DNA of 64,000 bases, from contig NZ_CP141769.1 in NCBI RefSeq assembly GCF_035621355.1, positions 2,790,001 to 2,854,000 on the forward strand, read 5' to 3'. The notes under the pieces were generated by a model. That model saw only the letters and a list, made by a program, of their open reading frames with translations, did not search any database and was not told where the DNA came from. Both the position numbers and the translations under genes were made by a program. The DNA is from Thiobacillus sp. SCUT-2 (GTDB taxonomy: Bacteria; Pseudomonadota; Gammaproteobacteria; Burkholderiales; Thiobacillaceae). This document shows, one piece after another, positions 39,932 to 49,732 of this stretch. Within the stretch, counting starts at the first letter, position 1. Every line of letters starts with the position of its first letter.

Positions 39932-41191
39932 ATGCGACCCGAACCAAATACCCAGAAGCCCCCTGCTCCCTCCGTCCGCGCCATCGATCCCGCCTCAGCG
40001 CCCGGACGGTCCGGCGGCGCGGGCTCCGTCTTCGGCGGCTTCCGGCGCGTGCTCCGCCAGGGGCTCCTGATCTTCGCGCTGATCATCACGGTCCTCTTCA
40101 TGCTGCTCGCCTACCAGCACCAGCGCTCGCAGTCTGCCGTGCGCTCGGTGGAGCACACGCGGCAGGTGATCGCCTACATCAATGCCCTGCGCACCTACCT
40201 CCTCAACCTGGACAACGCCGTCCGCCAGTTCTCCGAATCCCAGAATCCCGCCGTGCTCGATCCGGATCTGATCTGCCGCGAGGCGTCGTGCCCCAGCGCC
40301 AGCCAGCTGATCAGCCTGGTCGGACCGGACCGCGTCCAGGCCGACCGCCTCGCGCCGCTGCCGGCCCTGCAGTCGGCGCTCGAGACCGGATTCGGCGCGT
40401 TGCAGCAGGCCGCGGCCGGGGGCGACGCGACGCCTCCCGGGCGCGAGCTGGGCGGCTTCGACAAATCCGCCATCGAGCAGATCCACCGGATCCTGATCGA
40501 CACCGAACGCGAGGAACTGAACCAGCTGGAAATGCGCGAGGCGGCGCGGACTCGCGGCGAGAACCTGTCATCCGCGCTGGTCGCCGGCGCCGGCCTGTGG
40601 ATGGGGCTGGCGCTGTTCGGACTGTACCGCGAAACCGTCCGCCTGATCGGCGCGGGCATCGAGGCCGAGCAGACGATCCGCCAGCTCAGCCTGCGCGACC
40701 CGCTGACCGGGCTGGCGAACCGCCGCTTCCTCGAGGAAAATGAGCGGCGCCTGCTGGCGAACGCGAAACGCTCGGGCAAGCAGCTGGCCGTGCTCGCCGT
40801 CGACCTCGACGACTTCAAGGCGGTCAACGACGTCCACGGGCATGCCGCGGGCGACGCGGTGCTGCTGGCCGCGGCACGGCGGATGCAGCAGCTGCTGCGC
40901 GAATCGGACGTGATCGCGCGCTTCGGCGGCGACGAGTTCGTCATCGTGCTGGGCCAGGTCGAGGGCGCCGCCGCCGCACGCGACGTCGCCGGCCGCATGG
41001 TGGACAGCCTGTGCCAGCCGATCCCGCTCGACGGCGGCGCGACCGCCCGCATCGGGGCATCGGTCGGGATCGCGATGTGCTGCGCCACCGGCCGCGAGAC
41101 GCTGAGCGACCTCCTGGCCCAGGCCGACGCCGCCCTCTACGACGCCAAGCGCGAAGGCAAGCACACCTTCCGCGAAGCCGCCGCCGGGTAG
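39932..41191 (+). CDS. Membrane diguanylate cyclase (GGDEF)
   Basis: 419 residues. There are two membrane helices (LIFALIITVLFMLLAY near 45-60 and LVAGAGLWMGLALFGLY near 210-227) with a 150-residue periplasmic domain between them, then a GGDEF domain with GGDEF at 332-336 and an RESD inhibitory site five residues before it. It ends soon after the GGDEF domain. The protein should make c-di-GMP in response to an unknown periplasmic cue. There is no EAL domain. Confidence 0.92.
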   Translation: MRPEPNTQKPPAPSVRAIDPASAPGRSGGAGSVFGGFRRVLRQGLLIFALIITVLFMLLAYQHQRSQSAVRSVEHTRQVIAYINALRTYLLNLDNAVRQFSESQNPAVLDPDLICREASCPSASQLISLVGPDRVQADRLAPLPALQSALETGFGALQQAAAGGDATPPGRELGGFDKSAIEQIHRILIDTEREELNQLEMREAARTRGENLSSALVAGAGLWMGLALFGLYRETVRLIGAGIEAEQTIRQLSLRDPLTGLANRRFLEENERRLLANAKRSGKQLAVLAVDLDDFKAVNDVHGHAAGDAVLLAAARRMQQLLRESDVIARFGGDEFVIVLGQVEGAAAARDVAGRMVDSLCQPIPLDGGATARIGASVGIAMCCATGRETLSDLLAQADAALYDAKREGKHTFREAAAG

Positions 41192-41261
41192 CGCCTCCCG
41201 CACGGGCACTCTATGCTGGACAGGATAGGCGCACTGCGCCGACTGACCAGGGAGGGCCGCG

Positions 41262-41591
41262 ATGAACCATTCCGCTCGCACACAGCGCCCCGAGCAGGCC
41301 GCCGCCGGGCGATGGACGGGCGGCGCCGCCGACGAGACCGACCTCGGACACGCGAGGGCCGCCGTCGGCACGCTGCTGGAGAACCTGGGGCTGGCCGCCC
41401 AGCTTTATGCCGTCGAGCCACGCGAAGGACAGTGGGTCGTCATCGTGGAATGCGCCACCGGCACCGGCTGGCAGCGCGTGGACCTGCATGCAGGACCCGA
41501 ACTGCTGGCCGCAATCCGCGGCGATCGCGACGCCCGCGCCGCGCTGCTCGCCCAATGGCGGGCGCATCTGGCCGACTGCATCTACGACTGA
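41262..41591 (+). CDS. Small hypothetical protein
   Basis: 109 residues from an ATG preceded by GGGAGGGCCGCG. The first about 25 residues look disordered; the rest (ARAAVGTLLENLGLAAQLYAVEPREGQWVVIVECATGTGWQRVDLHAGPELLAAI) looks like a small alpha/beta domain. I recognise no family. It lies between the GGDEF gene and a Nudix gene on the same strand. Confidence 0.65.
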   Translation: MNHSARTQRPEQAAAGRWTGGAADETDLGHARAAVGTLLENLGLAAQLYAVEPREGQWVVIVECATGTGWQRVDLHAGPELLAAIRGDRDARAALLAQWRAHLADCIYD

Positions 41592-41633
41592 AGCGCACCC
41601 GATGGGGCAAGCCAGGCTTGCCGTGACGACCTC

Positions 41634-42074
41634 ATGAGCGCCGGACGGCGCCCATCTTCCCGGCCGCCAGCCTTCTCAGCCGGGGTCGTCGTCGTCCGTC
41701 GCGATGCGGAAGGCTGGCGCTTGCTGCTGCTGCGTGCCTACCGCGACTGGGATTTTCCCAAGGGCGCGCTGGAGCGCGGCGAATCCCCGCTCGACGCCGC
41801 GATCCGGGAAGCCGAGGAGGAGGCCGCGCTGCGCGATCTCGCGTTCCGCTGGGGCGACGCCTATTGCGAAACCGCACCCTACGGGCGCGGCAAGGTGGCG
41901 CGCTATTACCTGGCCGAAACATCAGAAACCGGCATCACCCTGCCCGTCTCGCCCACCCTGGGACGTCCGGAGCATCACGAGGGACGCTGGGTCGGGCTGG
42001 ACGAGGCGGCGCGGCTCCTGCCGCCGCGCCTGCAGCCGATCCTCGCGTGGGCGCGCGCCCGCCTCGGGGCCTGA
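41634..42074 (+). CDS. Nudix hydrolase
   Basis: 146 residues. The Nudix box is KGALERGESPLDAAIREAEEEAAL, matching GX5EX7REUXEEXGU except that the second glycine is alanine. The N-terminal strand FSAGVVVVRRDAEGWRLLLLRAYRDWDFPKG and the bis-nucleoside-like W-D-F-P-K-G feature resemble diadenosine polyphosphate hydrolases or RppH-like enzymes. It hydrolyses nucleoside diphosphates linked to another moiety; substrate unknown. It is convergent with the GGDEF/EAL gene that follows. Confidence 0.88.
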   Translation: MSAGRRPSSRPPAFSAGVVVVRRDAEGWRLLLLRAYRDWDFPKGALERGESPLDAAIREAEEEAALRDLAFRWGDAYCETAPYGRGKVARYYLAETSETGITLPVSPTLGRPEHHEGRWVGLDEAARLLPPRLQPILAWARARLGA

Positions 42075-42085
42075 GGCCCTGCAGC

Positions 42086-44779
42086 TCAGGAGAGGCCGTC
42101 CCCTCGCGCCGCGCTCGCATCGCGCAGGAACTCGGCAAACGCCTCGGCCGGCAGCGGCGGGCTGACGAAATAGCCCTGCATTTCGTCGCAGCCGTAGGCA
42201 CGCAGGCGCGCGACCTGCGCCTCGGTTTCCACGCCCTCGGCGATCACGGTGTGGCGCAGGCTCTGCGCCATGGCGATGATGGCCATGACGATGGCGGCGT
42301 CATCGGGATCGTCCACCATGCCGTCCACGAAGGACTTGTCGATCTTGAGCTTGTCGAGCGGAAAGCGCTTCAGGTAGCTGAGCGACGAGTAGCCGGTGCC
42401 GAAATCATCGATCGCCAGCGTGACGCCCATGTCCCTGAGGGCATTCAGCGTCGAAATGGCGCGCGCCGCGTCCTGCATGACGACGCTTTCGGTCACCTCG
42501 ATCTCCAGCAACTGCGGCGCAAGGCCGGAGGACCGCAGCGCCGCGGCGACCCGGTCGGCCACGTGGTCGCCGCCGATCTGCCGCCCCGACACGTTCACCG
42601 CGACCCGGAGCGCCGGCAGCCCCGCCGCATGCCACGCCGCGGCGTCGGCGCACGCGGTGTCGAGCACCCACTCGCCGATGGCGCCGATCATGCCATTGTC
42701 CTCGGCCATCGGAATGAACACGGCAGGCGGGATCATCCCGCGCGAGCCGTGCTGCCAGCGGACCAGCGCCTCCGCGCCGACGAGGCGTCCGCTCGCCAGC
42801 TCGACCTGGGGCTGGTAGTGCACCCGCAGTTCGCCGCGCTGCAGCGCCTGGCGGAGATCGCTTTCGAGCTCGAGGCGCTCGATTCCGGCCGAGGCCATTT
42901 CATCGGAATAGTACTGGTAGCCGTTGCGGCCCTTTTCCTTGGCACGGTACATGGCCGCGTCGGCATTCTTCAGCAGCGTGCTGGCATCCCGTCCGTCCTG
43001 CGGGTACAGGCTGATGCCGATGCTGAGGCTGGTGACGATCTCGTGGCCGGCGAGCGTGAAGGGGGTCCCGATCGCGGCAAGCATCCGCGCCGAGAGCAAG
43101 GCCGCGGACTCGGGCTGGGACACGTCCTTCTGGATTACCACGAACTCGTCCCCGCCCATGCGGGCGACCGTATCCTCCTCGCGCACGCATCCAAGCAGCC
43201 GCCGCGCCACTTCCTGCAGCAGCAGGTCGCCCGCTTCGTGCCCCAGCGTATCGTTGATGACCTTGAAGCGGTCGAGATCGACGAAAAGCAGCGCCACGCC
43301 GCCGCCGTTGCGGCGCGCCATGGCAAGCGCCTGCTCGAGACGGTCGCGGAACAGCAGCCGGTTCGGCAGGCCGGTCAGCGCGTCGTGGTGAGCCGTGTAT
43401 TCGAGCTTGCCCTGGGCTTCCTTGATGGAGCTGATGTCCGAGAAGACGCCGATGTAATTGATGACGGCACCCGCATCGTCGCGTACGACGCTGATGTTGA
43501 GCCACTCCGGATAGTCCACGCCGTCCTTGCGCCGGTTCCAGATCTCCCCCTGCCAGCGCCCCCGGGACTGGATCGCGTCCCACATCTGCCGATAATAGGC
43601 GTCATCGTGGCGGCCCGACTGCAGGAGCTTCGGCTCCCGCCGGATGACCTCGTCCTCGGCATAACCGGTGATTCGCGTGAACGCCTGGTTCACCGCGATG
43701 ATGCGCTGCTCCGCATCGGTGATCATGACGCCCTCGCTGGTGTTCTCGAACACCTTGGCTGCCTGGTGCAGACGCAGTTCGGCCTCCCTTTGCTCGGTGA
43801 CGTCCTGCACCGTCCCCACCATGCGAAGCGGACTGCCATCCGGGCCCCGACTGACTTCGCCGCGCTCCTGCACCACGCGCTCGGAGCCGTCGGGCCGAAT
43901 GATGCGATGCTCCATCACGTATGGCCGGCCGTGCTCCAGGGTCTCGTTGACCGCCTGCCGAATGCGGGTGCGATCGTCCGGATGAACGATCTCGAGGAAG
44001 GCCTCGTAGGTCGCGCCGAAATCCTCGCGCGACAGCCCGAAGATCCGGTAGATCCCGTCTGACCAGCGCAGGATGCCCTTCGCGATGTCCCAATCCCAGC
44101 TGCCCAGGGCGGCGATGCGCTGCGCTTCGGCGAGGTTGTCCTGGCTCTGGCGCAGCGCCGTCTCGACCTCCTTGCGCGCGGTGATGTCGCGGTCCATGCC
44201 GCGATAGCCGAGCAGGTCGCCACGGGCGCCGAAGATCGGCACGGCGTTTGTCTCAAGCACGACCACGCGGCCATCCTTGTGGCGATTGACGTTTTCGATG
44301 CCGAAGCCCGCCTGCCGCGAGGCGGCAATCGCGTTGAACATCATGCGCACGCGCTCGGCTTCCGCGGGCGCCATGAGGTCGAATGGCGTCCTGCCGATGA
44401 CCTCCTCGGGCATATAGCCGAGCAGGTCGCGGATCTTCGGGCTGACGTACGTATACACGCCATCGGCGTCGACTTCCCAGATCAGGTCGCTCGAGCTTTC
44501 GACGAGCGCACGGAAGCGTGCCTCGCTCCGCTGGAGCTCGGCCTGCGCATGAGCGAAGCGTTTCTGCGCCCTTTGGGTGAGCACGTAGAAGATGGCGAAG
44601 AGCGCGCCCCCAAGCAGGATCGCCAGCGTCGCGGACGCCAGAATCTCGCCGCCGGCGTCCGCCTCCTCGTGCCCCCAATAGCCGCTGAAGAAGCCCACGC
44701 CGAGAACGAGCAGCACCAGTGCCAGCGGCGTCAGGAAGGCGGGCTTGCGGTCGGATTGCTGGCTAGGGGACTCGGTCAT
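42086..44779 (-). CDS. Membrane-anchored PAS-GGDEF-EAL c-di-GMP protein
   Basis: 897 residues from the ATG at 44779. Two N-terminal membrane helices (PLALVLLVLGVGFFSGYW and ILLGGALFAIFYVL) are followed by three PAS domains with PAC motifs (FRALVESSSDLIWEVD, LGSWDWDIAKGILRWSDGIY, VFENTSEGVMITDAEQRII), then GGDEF (GGDEF at 542-546, REED inhibitory site upstream) and EAL (GAEALVRWQH, DDFGTGYSS, VIAEGVETEAQV). All signature residues for synthesis and breakdown are present. It has the same domain logic as the gene at 5402 but no periplasmic solute-binding domain. Confidence 0.92.
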   Translation of the reverse strand: MTESPSQQSDRKPAFLTPLALVLLVLGVGFFSGYWGHEEADAGGEILASATLAILLGGALFAIFYVLTQRAQKRFAHAQAELQRSEARFRALVESSSDLIWEVDADGVYTYVSPKIRDLLGYMPEEVIGRTPFDLMAPAEAERVRMMFNAIAASRQAGFGIENVNRHKDGRVVVLETNAVPIFGARGDLLGYRGMDRDITARKEVETALRQSQDNLAEAQRIAALGSWDWDIAKGILRWSDGIYRIFGLSREDFGATYEAFLEIVHPDDRTRIRQAVNETLEHGRPYVMEHRIIRPDGSERVVQERGEVSRGPDGSPLRMVGTVQDVTEQREAELRLHQAAKVFENTSEGVMITDAEQRIIAVNQAFTRITGYAEDEVIRREPKLLQSGRHDDAYYRQMWDAIQSRGRWQGEIWNRRKDGVDYPEWLNISVVRDDAGAVINYIGVFSDISSIKEAQGKLEYTAHHDALTGLPNRLLFRDRLEQALAMARRNGGGVALLFVDLDRFKVINDTLGHEAGDLLLQEVARRLLGCVREEDTVARMGGDEFVVIQKDVSQPESAALLSARMLAAIGTPFTLAGHEIVTSLSIGISLYPQDGRDASTLLKNADAAMYRAKEKGRNGYQYYSDEMASAGIERLELESDLRQALQRGELRVHYQPQVELASGRLVGAEALVRWQHGSRGMIPPAVFIPMAEDNGMIGAIGEWVLDTACADAAAWHAAGLPALRVAVNVSGRQIGGDHVADRVAAALRSSGLAPQLLEIEVTESVVMQDAARAISTLNALRDMGVTLAIDDFGTGYSSLSYLKRFPLDKLKIDKSFVDGMVDDPDDAAIVMAIIAMAQSLRHTVIAEGVETEAQVARLRAYGCDEMQGYFVSPPLPAEAFAEFLRDASAARGDGLS

Positions 44780-44978
44780 GGGGTTCGTCTGGCAAGGGCG
44801 CCTCAAGCGGTGGAACGGGCGCGAGCGGGCCCGGGATACACCACCCAGCTCAGGCACGCCCATGACGGCAAGCCAGTACTGCGAGAGCGCAGTTCCCTAT
44901 CGGCAATGCGCGGTGAAAACTTGATATCGGTCCATGGGTTCCCGCGACGCGGCTGCGTTTCGCGATACGGCGCTCACC

Positions 44979-47366
44979 CTACTTCGTCAGCGCCATGAAG
45001 AGCTGCGGCAGCCGCTCGGGCAGCCGCCCGACGTGGTCGATCACGCTGTACTGACGTCCGAAGATGTCGGCGACATATTCGTCGGCCCTCGGGTCGAGGC
45101 TGATGCAGTACGGGAAGATGCCCTCGCGGTCGAGTTCCTTGACGGCCTGGCGGGCATCCTCCAGCAACAGGCGTTCGTCGTGGACGTCGACGTCGGACGG
45201 ACGGCCGTCGGTGAGGATCAGCATCAGTTTCTTCTCGGCCGGGCGCGCGGACAGGTAGTGGGCGGCGTGACGCATCGCCGCGCCGATGCGGGTGGAGTAG
45301 CCGGCCTGCATGGCGGCGAGCCGCGCCTTGACGTCGTCGCTCCAGCGCTCGCCATAGCCCTTGACGTGCAGGTAGCGCACGTCGTGGCGCGTGTTGGAGT
45401 GAAAGCCGGCGATGGCGAAGGGGTCGCCCAGTTGCTCGATCGACCAGGCCAGCAGCGACACCGCCTCCTGGCTGAGCTCGAGGATGGTCTGGTCGGAGCC
45501 TGCCGCCTTCTCGTTCAGCGACTCGGACAGGTCGAGCAGCAGCATCACCGCAATGTCGCGGCCGGAGGTCTTGTGGCTCATGTTGATGCGCGGATCGGGC
45601 GTGGCGCCGCCCCTGAAGTCGATCAGCGAGCGGATCGCGACGTCGAGGTCGAGCTCGCTGCCCTCCTCCTGGTAGCGCACGCGCACCTTGTCCTGCGGCT
45701 TCAGCAGGTCGAGCATCTTCTTCAGCCGCTTGGCGAGCGCGCCGTGCTTGGCCAGCAGGCGGTCGATGTCGGCGGCGTTGCCGGCCGGATGCAGCGCCTC
45801 GTAGACGCTCGCCCAGTCGGGGCGGTAGGTCTGGCTCGCGTAGTCCCACTCGGGGTAGTGGCGCGGCGGCAGGCCCCGGATCTCCTCGCCCGGCTCGATC
45901 TTTCTTTTCTGATCGAACGCCTCCTCCTCGTCGCCCGCCTCGATGAATTTCCACAGCTGGCGGTTGTCGTCGCGGTAGTCGACGACGGTGGCGTCGAAGT
46001 GGACCTTCGCGAACTGGTCGCTCGGGCGACGCGTCCGGGCGACGTAGGACAGCGCGAGGCTCGCCACCTCGCCGGTGCTCGCCTCGCCGCCCTTCATCAG
46101 GGCGTGAAAGCGGGCGACGAAGTCGTTGAGATCGGCGTCGGCGTAGCCGTGGTCCGGATCGAGCAGCGCGCGCGACAGCATCGCCAGGCGGTGCCGCAGG
46201 CACGAGGTCGTCCCGGGATCGCACGCGTCCTCGACGGGCCTCGGGTGCAGCGCGAGGAAAATCCGCCTGAGCCCCGGGTATTCACGCATCAGGAGCGTCT
46301 CGACGCGACAGTCCTCGAAGAACTCGACCGCCATGCGCTGGAACGGACTCCAGTTGTCCGCGATCTGCGCCTCGGACCAGCGGCGGTGGCCGACCATGTG
46401 GGCGAGCGCGGCGCGGTAGCGGTCGAGGCCGCTGATGACGACCGCCCCCTCTCCCGCTCGGGGGAGGAGGTGGCCCGAAGGGCCGGGAGAGGGAGCGCCC
46501 ACGCTAGCACCCTCTCCCCCGGCCCCTCTCCCGCTCGCGGGAGAGGGGGGTACGGCTGCGGGGAGGATGAGGTCGTCGTAGACATCGGGCAGGCGGATGC
46601 CGAGCCGGTCGTAGTAGGGGACCGGCTTCCTCAGCTCGTCGAACGCGGTCGAATAGGGCACCAGGTGGTCGTGGTCCCGCCACAGCCCGCGCAGGTAAAG
46701 GTCGAGCTTGCGCTCGACGTCGACGAGCAGGGTGCCGTGCCGCTCGCGCTGCAGCACCGCACGGGCGTCGGCCGACTGCAGGCTGAAGTAGTCCTGCTGC
46801 CGCTCGGGGTGGGTAGCGTAGTTGCGAATGCCGTACTCGACCCAATTCTTCAGCCCCGCGAGCGTGAGCTGGGCGAGGAGATTGGGCGCCTGCGCGAAGA
46901 ATTCGGGCAGCCCCGGGCTTGGGAACGTGGTGTGGTGGCCGTGGATCGAGCCGGTGGTGCGCTCCATGAAATCGAGCGCGACGTCGAGGTAGCGCTGCAG
47001 CTGCTCGGCGGCCTGCAGCCGCTTCGCGACCGGCGCCAGCGTCTGCAGGAAGGGCGCGATCGCGCGGCCGTTGGGCGACTTCTGCATGCGCATGACGAAG
47101 GCCATCACCGCCGGCAGCGCGGCCTCGCCCACCGCGCGCGCGGCCGACGGCCATTCCTCCAGGAAGGCGAGCATGGGCTCGACGCCGCGTCCGAGCTTGC
47201 CGATCACGCGGCCGGCTTCGAGGTAGGCGTCGACGCCGTCGAGCGTGAGCACCGACAAGGCTTCCGTCATGACGTCCTCGAACACCTCCTCCACCTCCGC
47301 GAAGCGGGTGTCGAGCTGCCGCCAGTAGGCGGCCATCAGGGGGTGCTGGTAGGCGGTCTCGGTCAT
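44979..47366 (-). CDS. cbbO: CbbO, RubisCO activase adaptor of the cbbM operon
   Basis: 795 residues from the ATG at 47366, which has AGGAG seven bases upstream; ATG 47372 is also possible. The C-terminal VWA domain has its MIDAS motif at Asp612 (LLLDLSESLNE), then GRPSDVDVHDERLL. Compared with the cbbO at 8847, it carries an extra about 40 residues (268-309, Pro/Gly/Ser-rich, PSPASGRGAGGEGA ... LLPRAGEGA) exactly where the DNA contains two palindromic GGGAGAGGGG-type repeats, so a repeat element seems to have entered in frame. It works with CbbQ to reactivate form II RubisCO. Confidence 0.94.
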   Translation of the reverse strand: MTETAYQHPLMAAYWRQLDTRFAEVEEVFEDVMTEALSVLTLDGVDAYLEAGRVIGKLGRGVEPMLAFLEEWPSAARAVGEAALPAVMAFVMRMQKSPNGRAIAPFLQTLAPVAKRLQAAEQLQRYLDVALDFMERTTGSIHGHHTTFPSPGLPEFFAQAPNLLAQLTLAGLKNWVEYGIRNYATHPERQQDYFSLQSADARAVLQRERHGTLLVDVERKLDLYLRGLWRDHDHLVPYSTAFDELRKPVPYYDRLGIRLPDVYDDLILPAAVPPSPASGRGAGGEGASVGAPSPGPSGHLLPRAGEGAVVISGLDRYRAALAHMVGHRRWSEAQIADNWSPFQRMAVEFFEDCRVETLLMREYPGLRRIFLALHPRPVEDACDPGTTSCLRHRLAMLSRALLDPDHGYADADLNDFVARFHALMKGGEASTGEVASLALSYVARTRRPSDQFAKVHFDATVVDYRDDNRQLWKFIEAGDEEEAFDQKRKIEPGEEIRGLPPRHYPEWDYASQTYRPDWASVYEALHPAGNAADIDRLLAKHGALAKRLKKMLDLLKPQDKVRVRYQEEGSELDLDVAIRSLIDFRGGATPDPRINMSHKTSGRDIAVMLLLDLSESLNEKAAGSDQTILELSQEAVSLLAWSIEQLGDPFAIAGFHSNTRHDVRYLHVKGYGERWSDDVKARLAAMQAGYSTRIGAAMRHAAHYLSARPAEKKLMLILTDGRPSDVDVHDERLLLEDARQAVKELDREGIFPYCISLDPRADEYVADIFGRQYSVIDHVGRLPERLPQLFMALTK
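46446..46549. repeat. Palindromic repeat pair inserted in frame within cbbO2
   Basis: Two hairpins. The first has arms CCCTCTCCCG (46447-46456) and CGGGAGAGGG (46484-46493) around an inner GGCCCGAAGGGCC palindrome. The second has perfect 11-bp arms CCCCTCTCCCG (46523-46533) and CGGGAGAGGGG (46538-46548) with a 4-nt loop. The same family occurs at 47373-47420 outside genes. Such elements are normally intergenic; here the reading frame is kept. Confidence 0.85.
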
Positions 47367-47372
47367 CTGCAT

Positions 47373-47420
47373 TCTCCTCCCCTCTCCCGCCTGCGGGAGC
47401 GGGGCCGGGGGAGAGGGCGC
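47373..47420. repeat. Palindromic GGGAGAGGGG-type repeat between cbbQ2 and cbbO2
   Basis: CCCCTCTCCCGC (47379-47390) pairs with GCGGGAGCGGGG / GGGGGAGAGGG downstream, forming a GC-rich hairpin in the cbbQ-cbbO gap. It overlaps the upstream side of the cbbO2 ribosome site. It is the same sequence family as the pair inside cbbO2. Confidence 0.75.
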
Positions 47421-47424
47421 GTGG

Positions 47425-48228
47425 TCAGGCGAAGGTCGCGTCGATCGCGTGGTCGAGCGTCTCGCGGATGTCGGCGTCGTCGGTGATCGGGCGCACCAGC
47501 GCCATGCCGCAGGCATCGCCCGGCTCGACGCCGTCCTTGATCAGGGTCGCCGCGTACACCAGCAGGCGCGTCGAGATGCCCTCGTCGAGGCCGTGCCCCT
47601 TGAGGGCGCGGGCGACGCCGCCGATCTTGACGAGCTTGCCGGCGGTCGCCTCGTCGAGCCCGGTCTCCTTCGCCAGGATGGCCGTCTCGAGCGCGGCGCC
47701 CGGGTAATCGAAGTCGAACGCGGCGAAGCGCTGCTTGGTCGACTGCTTGAGATCCTTCATCAGCGACTGGTAGCCTGGGTTGTACGAGATCACCAGCTGG
47801 AAGTCGGGGTGCGCCGCGATCAGCTCGCCCTTCTTGTCGAGCGGCAGGGTGCGACGGTGGTCGGTCAGCGGGTGGATGACCACGGTGGTGTCCTGGCGGG
47901 CCTCGACGACTTCGTCCAGGTAGCAGATCGCGCCGATGCGCGCGGCGGTGGTCAGCGGACCGTCGAGCCAGCGGGTGCCGTCGGCTTCCAGCAGGTAGCG
48001 CCCGACGAGGTCGCTGGCGGTCATGTCTTCGTTGCACGCCACGGTGATCAGCGGCTTGCCGAGCTTCCACGCCATGTATTCGACGAAGCGGGACTTGCCG
48101 CAGCCGGTCGGCCCCTTGACCATCACCGGCAACCGGTTGCGGTAGGCGGCCTCGTACAGCGCGACTTCATTCTTCTGCGGCTGGTAGAAGGGCTCGTGCT
48201 GGACCCTGTACTGTGCGGTATCGATCAT
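47425..48228 (-). CDS. cbbQ: CbbQ, AAA+ RubisCO activase motor of the cbbM operon
   Basis: 267 residues, MoxR-type AAA+. Walker A is [18 protein letters not shown], Walker [14 protein letters not shown] and the sensor region [23 protein letters not shown]; the C-terminal [17 protein letters not shown] and ALVRPITDD are shared with the other CbbQ. With CbbO it removes inhibitory sugar phosphates from form II RubisCO. It is separated from cbbM by a terminator hairpin (48249-48277) and from cbbO by a repeat hairpin. Confidence 0.96.
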   Translation of the reverse strand: MIDTAQYRVQHEPFYQPQKNEVALYEAAYRNRLPVMVKGPTGCGKSRFVEYMAWKLGKPLITVACNEDMTASDLVGRYLLEADGTRWLDGPLTTAARIGAICYLDEVVEARQDTTVVIHPLTDHRRTLPLDKKGELIAAHPDFQLVISYNPGYQSLMKDLKQSTKQRFAAFDFDYPGAALETAILAKETGLDEATAGKLVKIGGVARALKGHGLDEGISTRLLVYAATLIKDGVEPGDACGMALVRPITDDADIRETLDHAIDATFA

Positions 48229-48248
48229 TGCGTTTCCTCCTGCGGAAG

Positions 48249-48277
48249 AAAAAACGCCCCCGGAAAGCTGGGGGCGT
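48249..48277 (-). terminator. Rho-independent terminator/attenuator after cbbM
   Basis: On the minus strand ACGCCCCC-AGCTTTCC-GGGGGCGT is followed by TTTTTTC. It stands between cbbM and cbbQ, so it should limit read-through into cbbQO, mirroring the hairpin after cbbS at 12270-12303. Confidence 0.88.
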
Positions 48278-48352
48278 GTAGCGCGGGGGGCTCTCGGCGG
48301 CTAGGAGATCACGTCGAGCCCGACCTGCATGGGGCGGTGCATCCCCTCGTGA

Positions 48353-49732
48353 TTATTTGTGCACGCCCAGCTTCTCGCGCCAGCCGGGGAACAGCTTGTC
48401 GGCGTCCTTCGGGAAGGACTCGAAGGCGCGGGCGAATTCCTTGTGCTCCTTGGCGAACTCGATCGGGTCGGCACCGGACTTCCAGCACTCGTACGACTGG
48501 CGCAGCGAGATCGCGCCAGCGGCCGGGCTGTCGATGTGGCCGTAGGAGCCACCGCCGGCGGTGTTGATGACGTTGCCGTGACCCAGGTTCTCGAAGAAGC
48601 CGGGCAGGCGCAGCGCGTTCATGCCGCCGGAGATGATCGGGGTGGTGGGCTTCATGCCGTACCACTTCTGGAAGTAGACCGGGCCCTGGCACTCGTCGCG
48701 CTCGATCATGTAGGCGATGATCTTGTCGTCGCCTTCGCCTTCCATCTTGCCGTAGCCCATGGTGCCGACGTGGATGCCGGACGCGCCCTGCAGGCGGCTC
48801 ATCTTGGCCAGCACGAAGGCGGTGTAGCCGCGCTTGGAGCTGGGGCTGGTGACGGCGCCGTGGCCGGCACGGTGGTAGTGCAGGTACTGGCCGGGATACT
48901 GACGACGGGCGGTGGTGACCATGCCGGGGCCGCCGACGTAGCCGTCGACCAGGAAGGCCAGCTTGTCGGCGTCCGGGCCGAACACTTCCAGCGCGTAGTC
49001 GGCGCGGGCGCACATCTCGTAGTGGTCGTCGGCGGTGATGTTCATCGAGAACAGCTTCGCCTGGCCGGTTTCGTCCTGGGCGCGCTTCATGGCGTCGTAG
49101 ACCAGCGGCAGCACCTTCTTCAGCGGGCAGAACACCTGGTTGCCCTGGGGCTCGTCGTTCTTGATGAAGTCGCCGCCCAGCCAGAACTGGTAGGCCGCGT
49201 TGGCAAAAGGCTCGGGGCGCAGGCCCAGCTTCGGCTTGATGATGGTGCCGGCAATGTAGCCGCCGTTCTCGACCGGGCGGCCGAGGATGCGCCACAGGTT
49301 GGAGATGTCGGTGGCGGGGCCGTCGAACATCTGGATCGCGCGCTCGGGCACGTAGAAGTCGATCATCTTGGCGTATTCGATGTCGCCCATGCCCTGGTTG
49401 TTGCCGATGGCGAGCGTCAGGAACGAGACCATCATGAAGCGGCCGTCGGTGACGTTGCGGTCGAACAGTTCGAGCGGGTAGGCGATCCGCATGTCTTCGG
49501 TCGCTTCGTCGATGTAGTAGACCAGCGCGTCGACGCCCTTGGTGAAGTCATCGGTGGTCGAGACTTCGACGTTGGTGCCGGTCGAGGACTCGGCGGCAAA
49601 GTGGGCGGCGCCTTCCAGGTAGCCGGTGCCGGCCTTCGGCTTCATCTTGTAGGCGACGAGAATGTGCTTGCCGCCCTTCATCAGGTCCTCTTCCTTGAGG
49701 CTGAGGTCGGCATAACGTGCGGATTGATCCAT
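48353..49732 (-). CDS. cbbM: RubisCO form II
   Basis: 459 residues, the single-subunit form II enzyme. Catalytic Lys166 is in [15 protein letters not shown], and Lys191, carbamylated in the active enzyme, is in [16 protein letters not shown]; both numbers match Rhodospirillum rubrum. Other signatures are [14 protein letters not shown] (loop 6 region) and [20 protein letters not shown]. The ATG at 49732 follows AGGAG. Form II has low CO2/O2 specificity and suits high CO2 and low O2. It heads cbbM-cbbQ-cbbO and faces its own cbbR. Confidence 0.98.
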   Translation of the reverse strand: MDQSARYADLSLKEEDLMKGGKHILVAYKMKPKAGTGYLEGAAHFAAESSTGTNVEVSTTDDFTKGVDALVYYIDEATEDMRIAYPLELFDRNVTDGRFMMVSFLTLAIGNNQGMGDIEYAKMIDFYVPERAIQMFDGPATDISNLWRILGRPVENGGYIAGTIIKPKLGLRPEPFANAAYQFWLGGDFIKNDEPQGNQVFCPLKKVLPLVYDAMKRAQDETGQAKLFSMNITADDHYEMCARADYALEVFGPDADKLAFLVDGYVGGPGMVTTARRQYPGQYLHYHRAGHGAVTSPSSKRGYTAFVLAKMSRLQGASGIHVGTMGYGKMEGEGDDKIIAYMIERDECQGPVYFQKWYGMKPTTPIISGGMNALRLPGFFENLGHGNVINTAGGGSYGHIDSPAAGAISLRQSYECWKSGADPIEFAKEHKEFARAFESFPKDADKLFPGWREKLGVHK

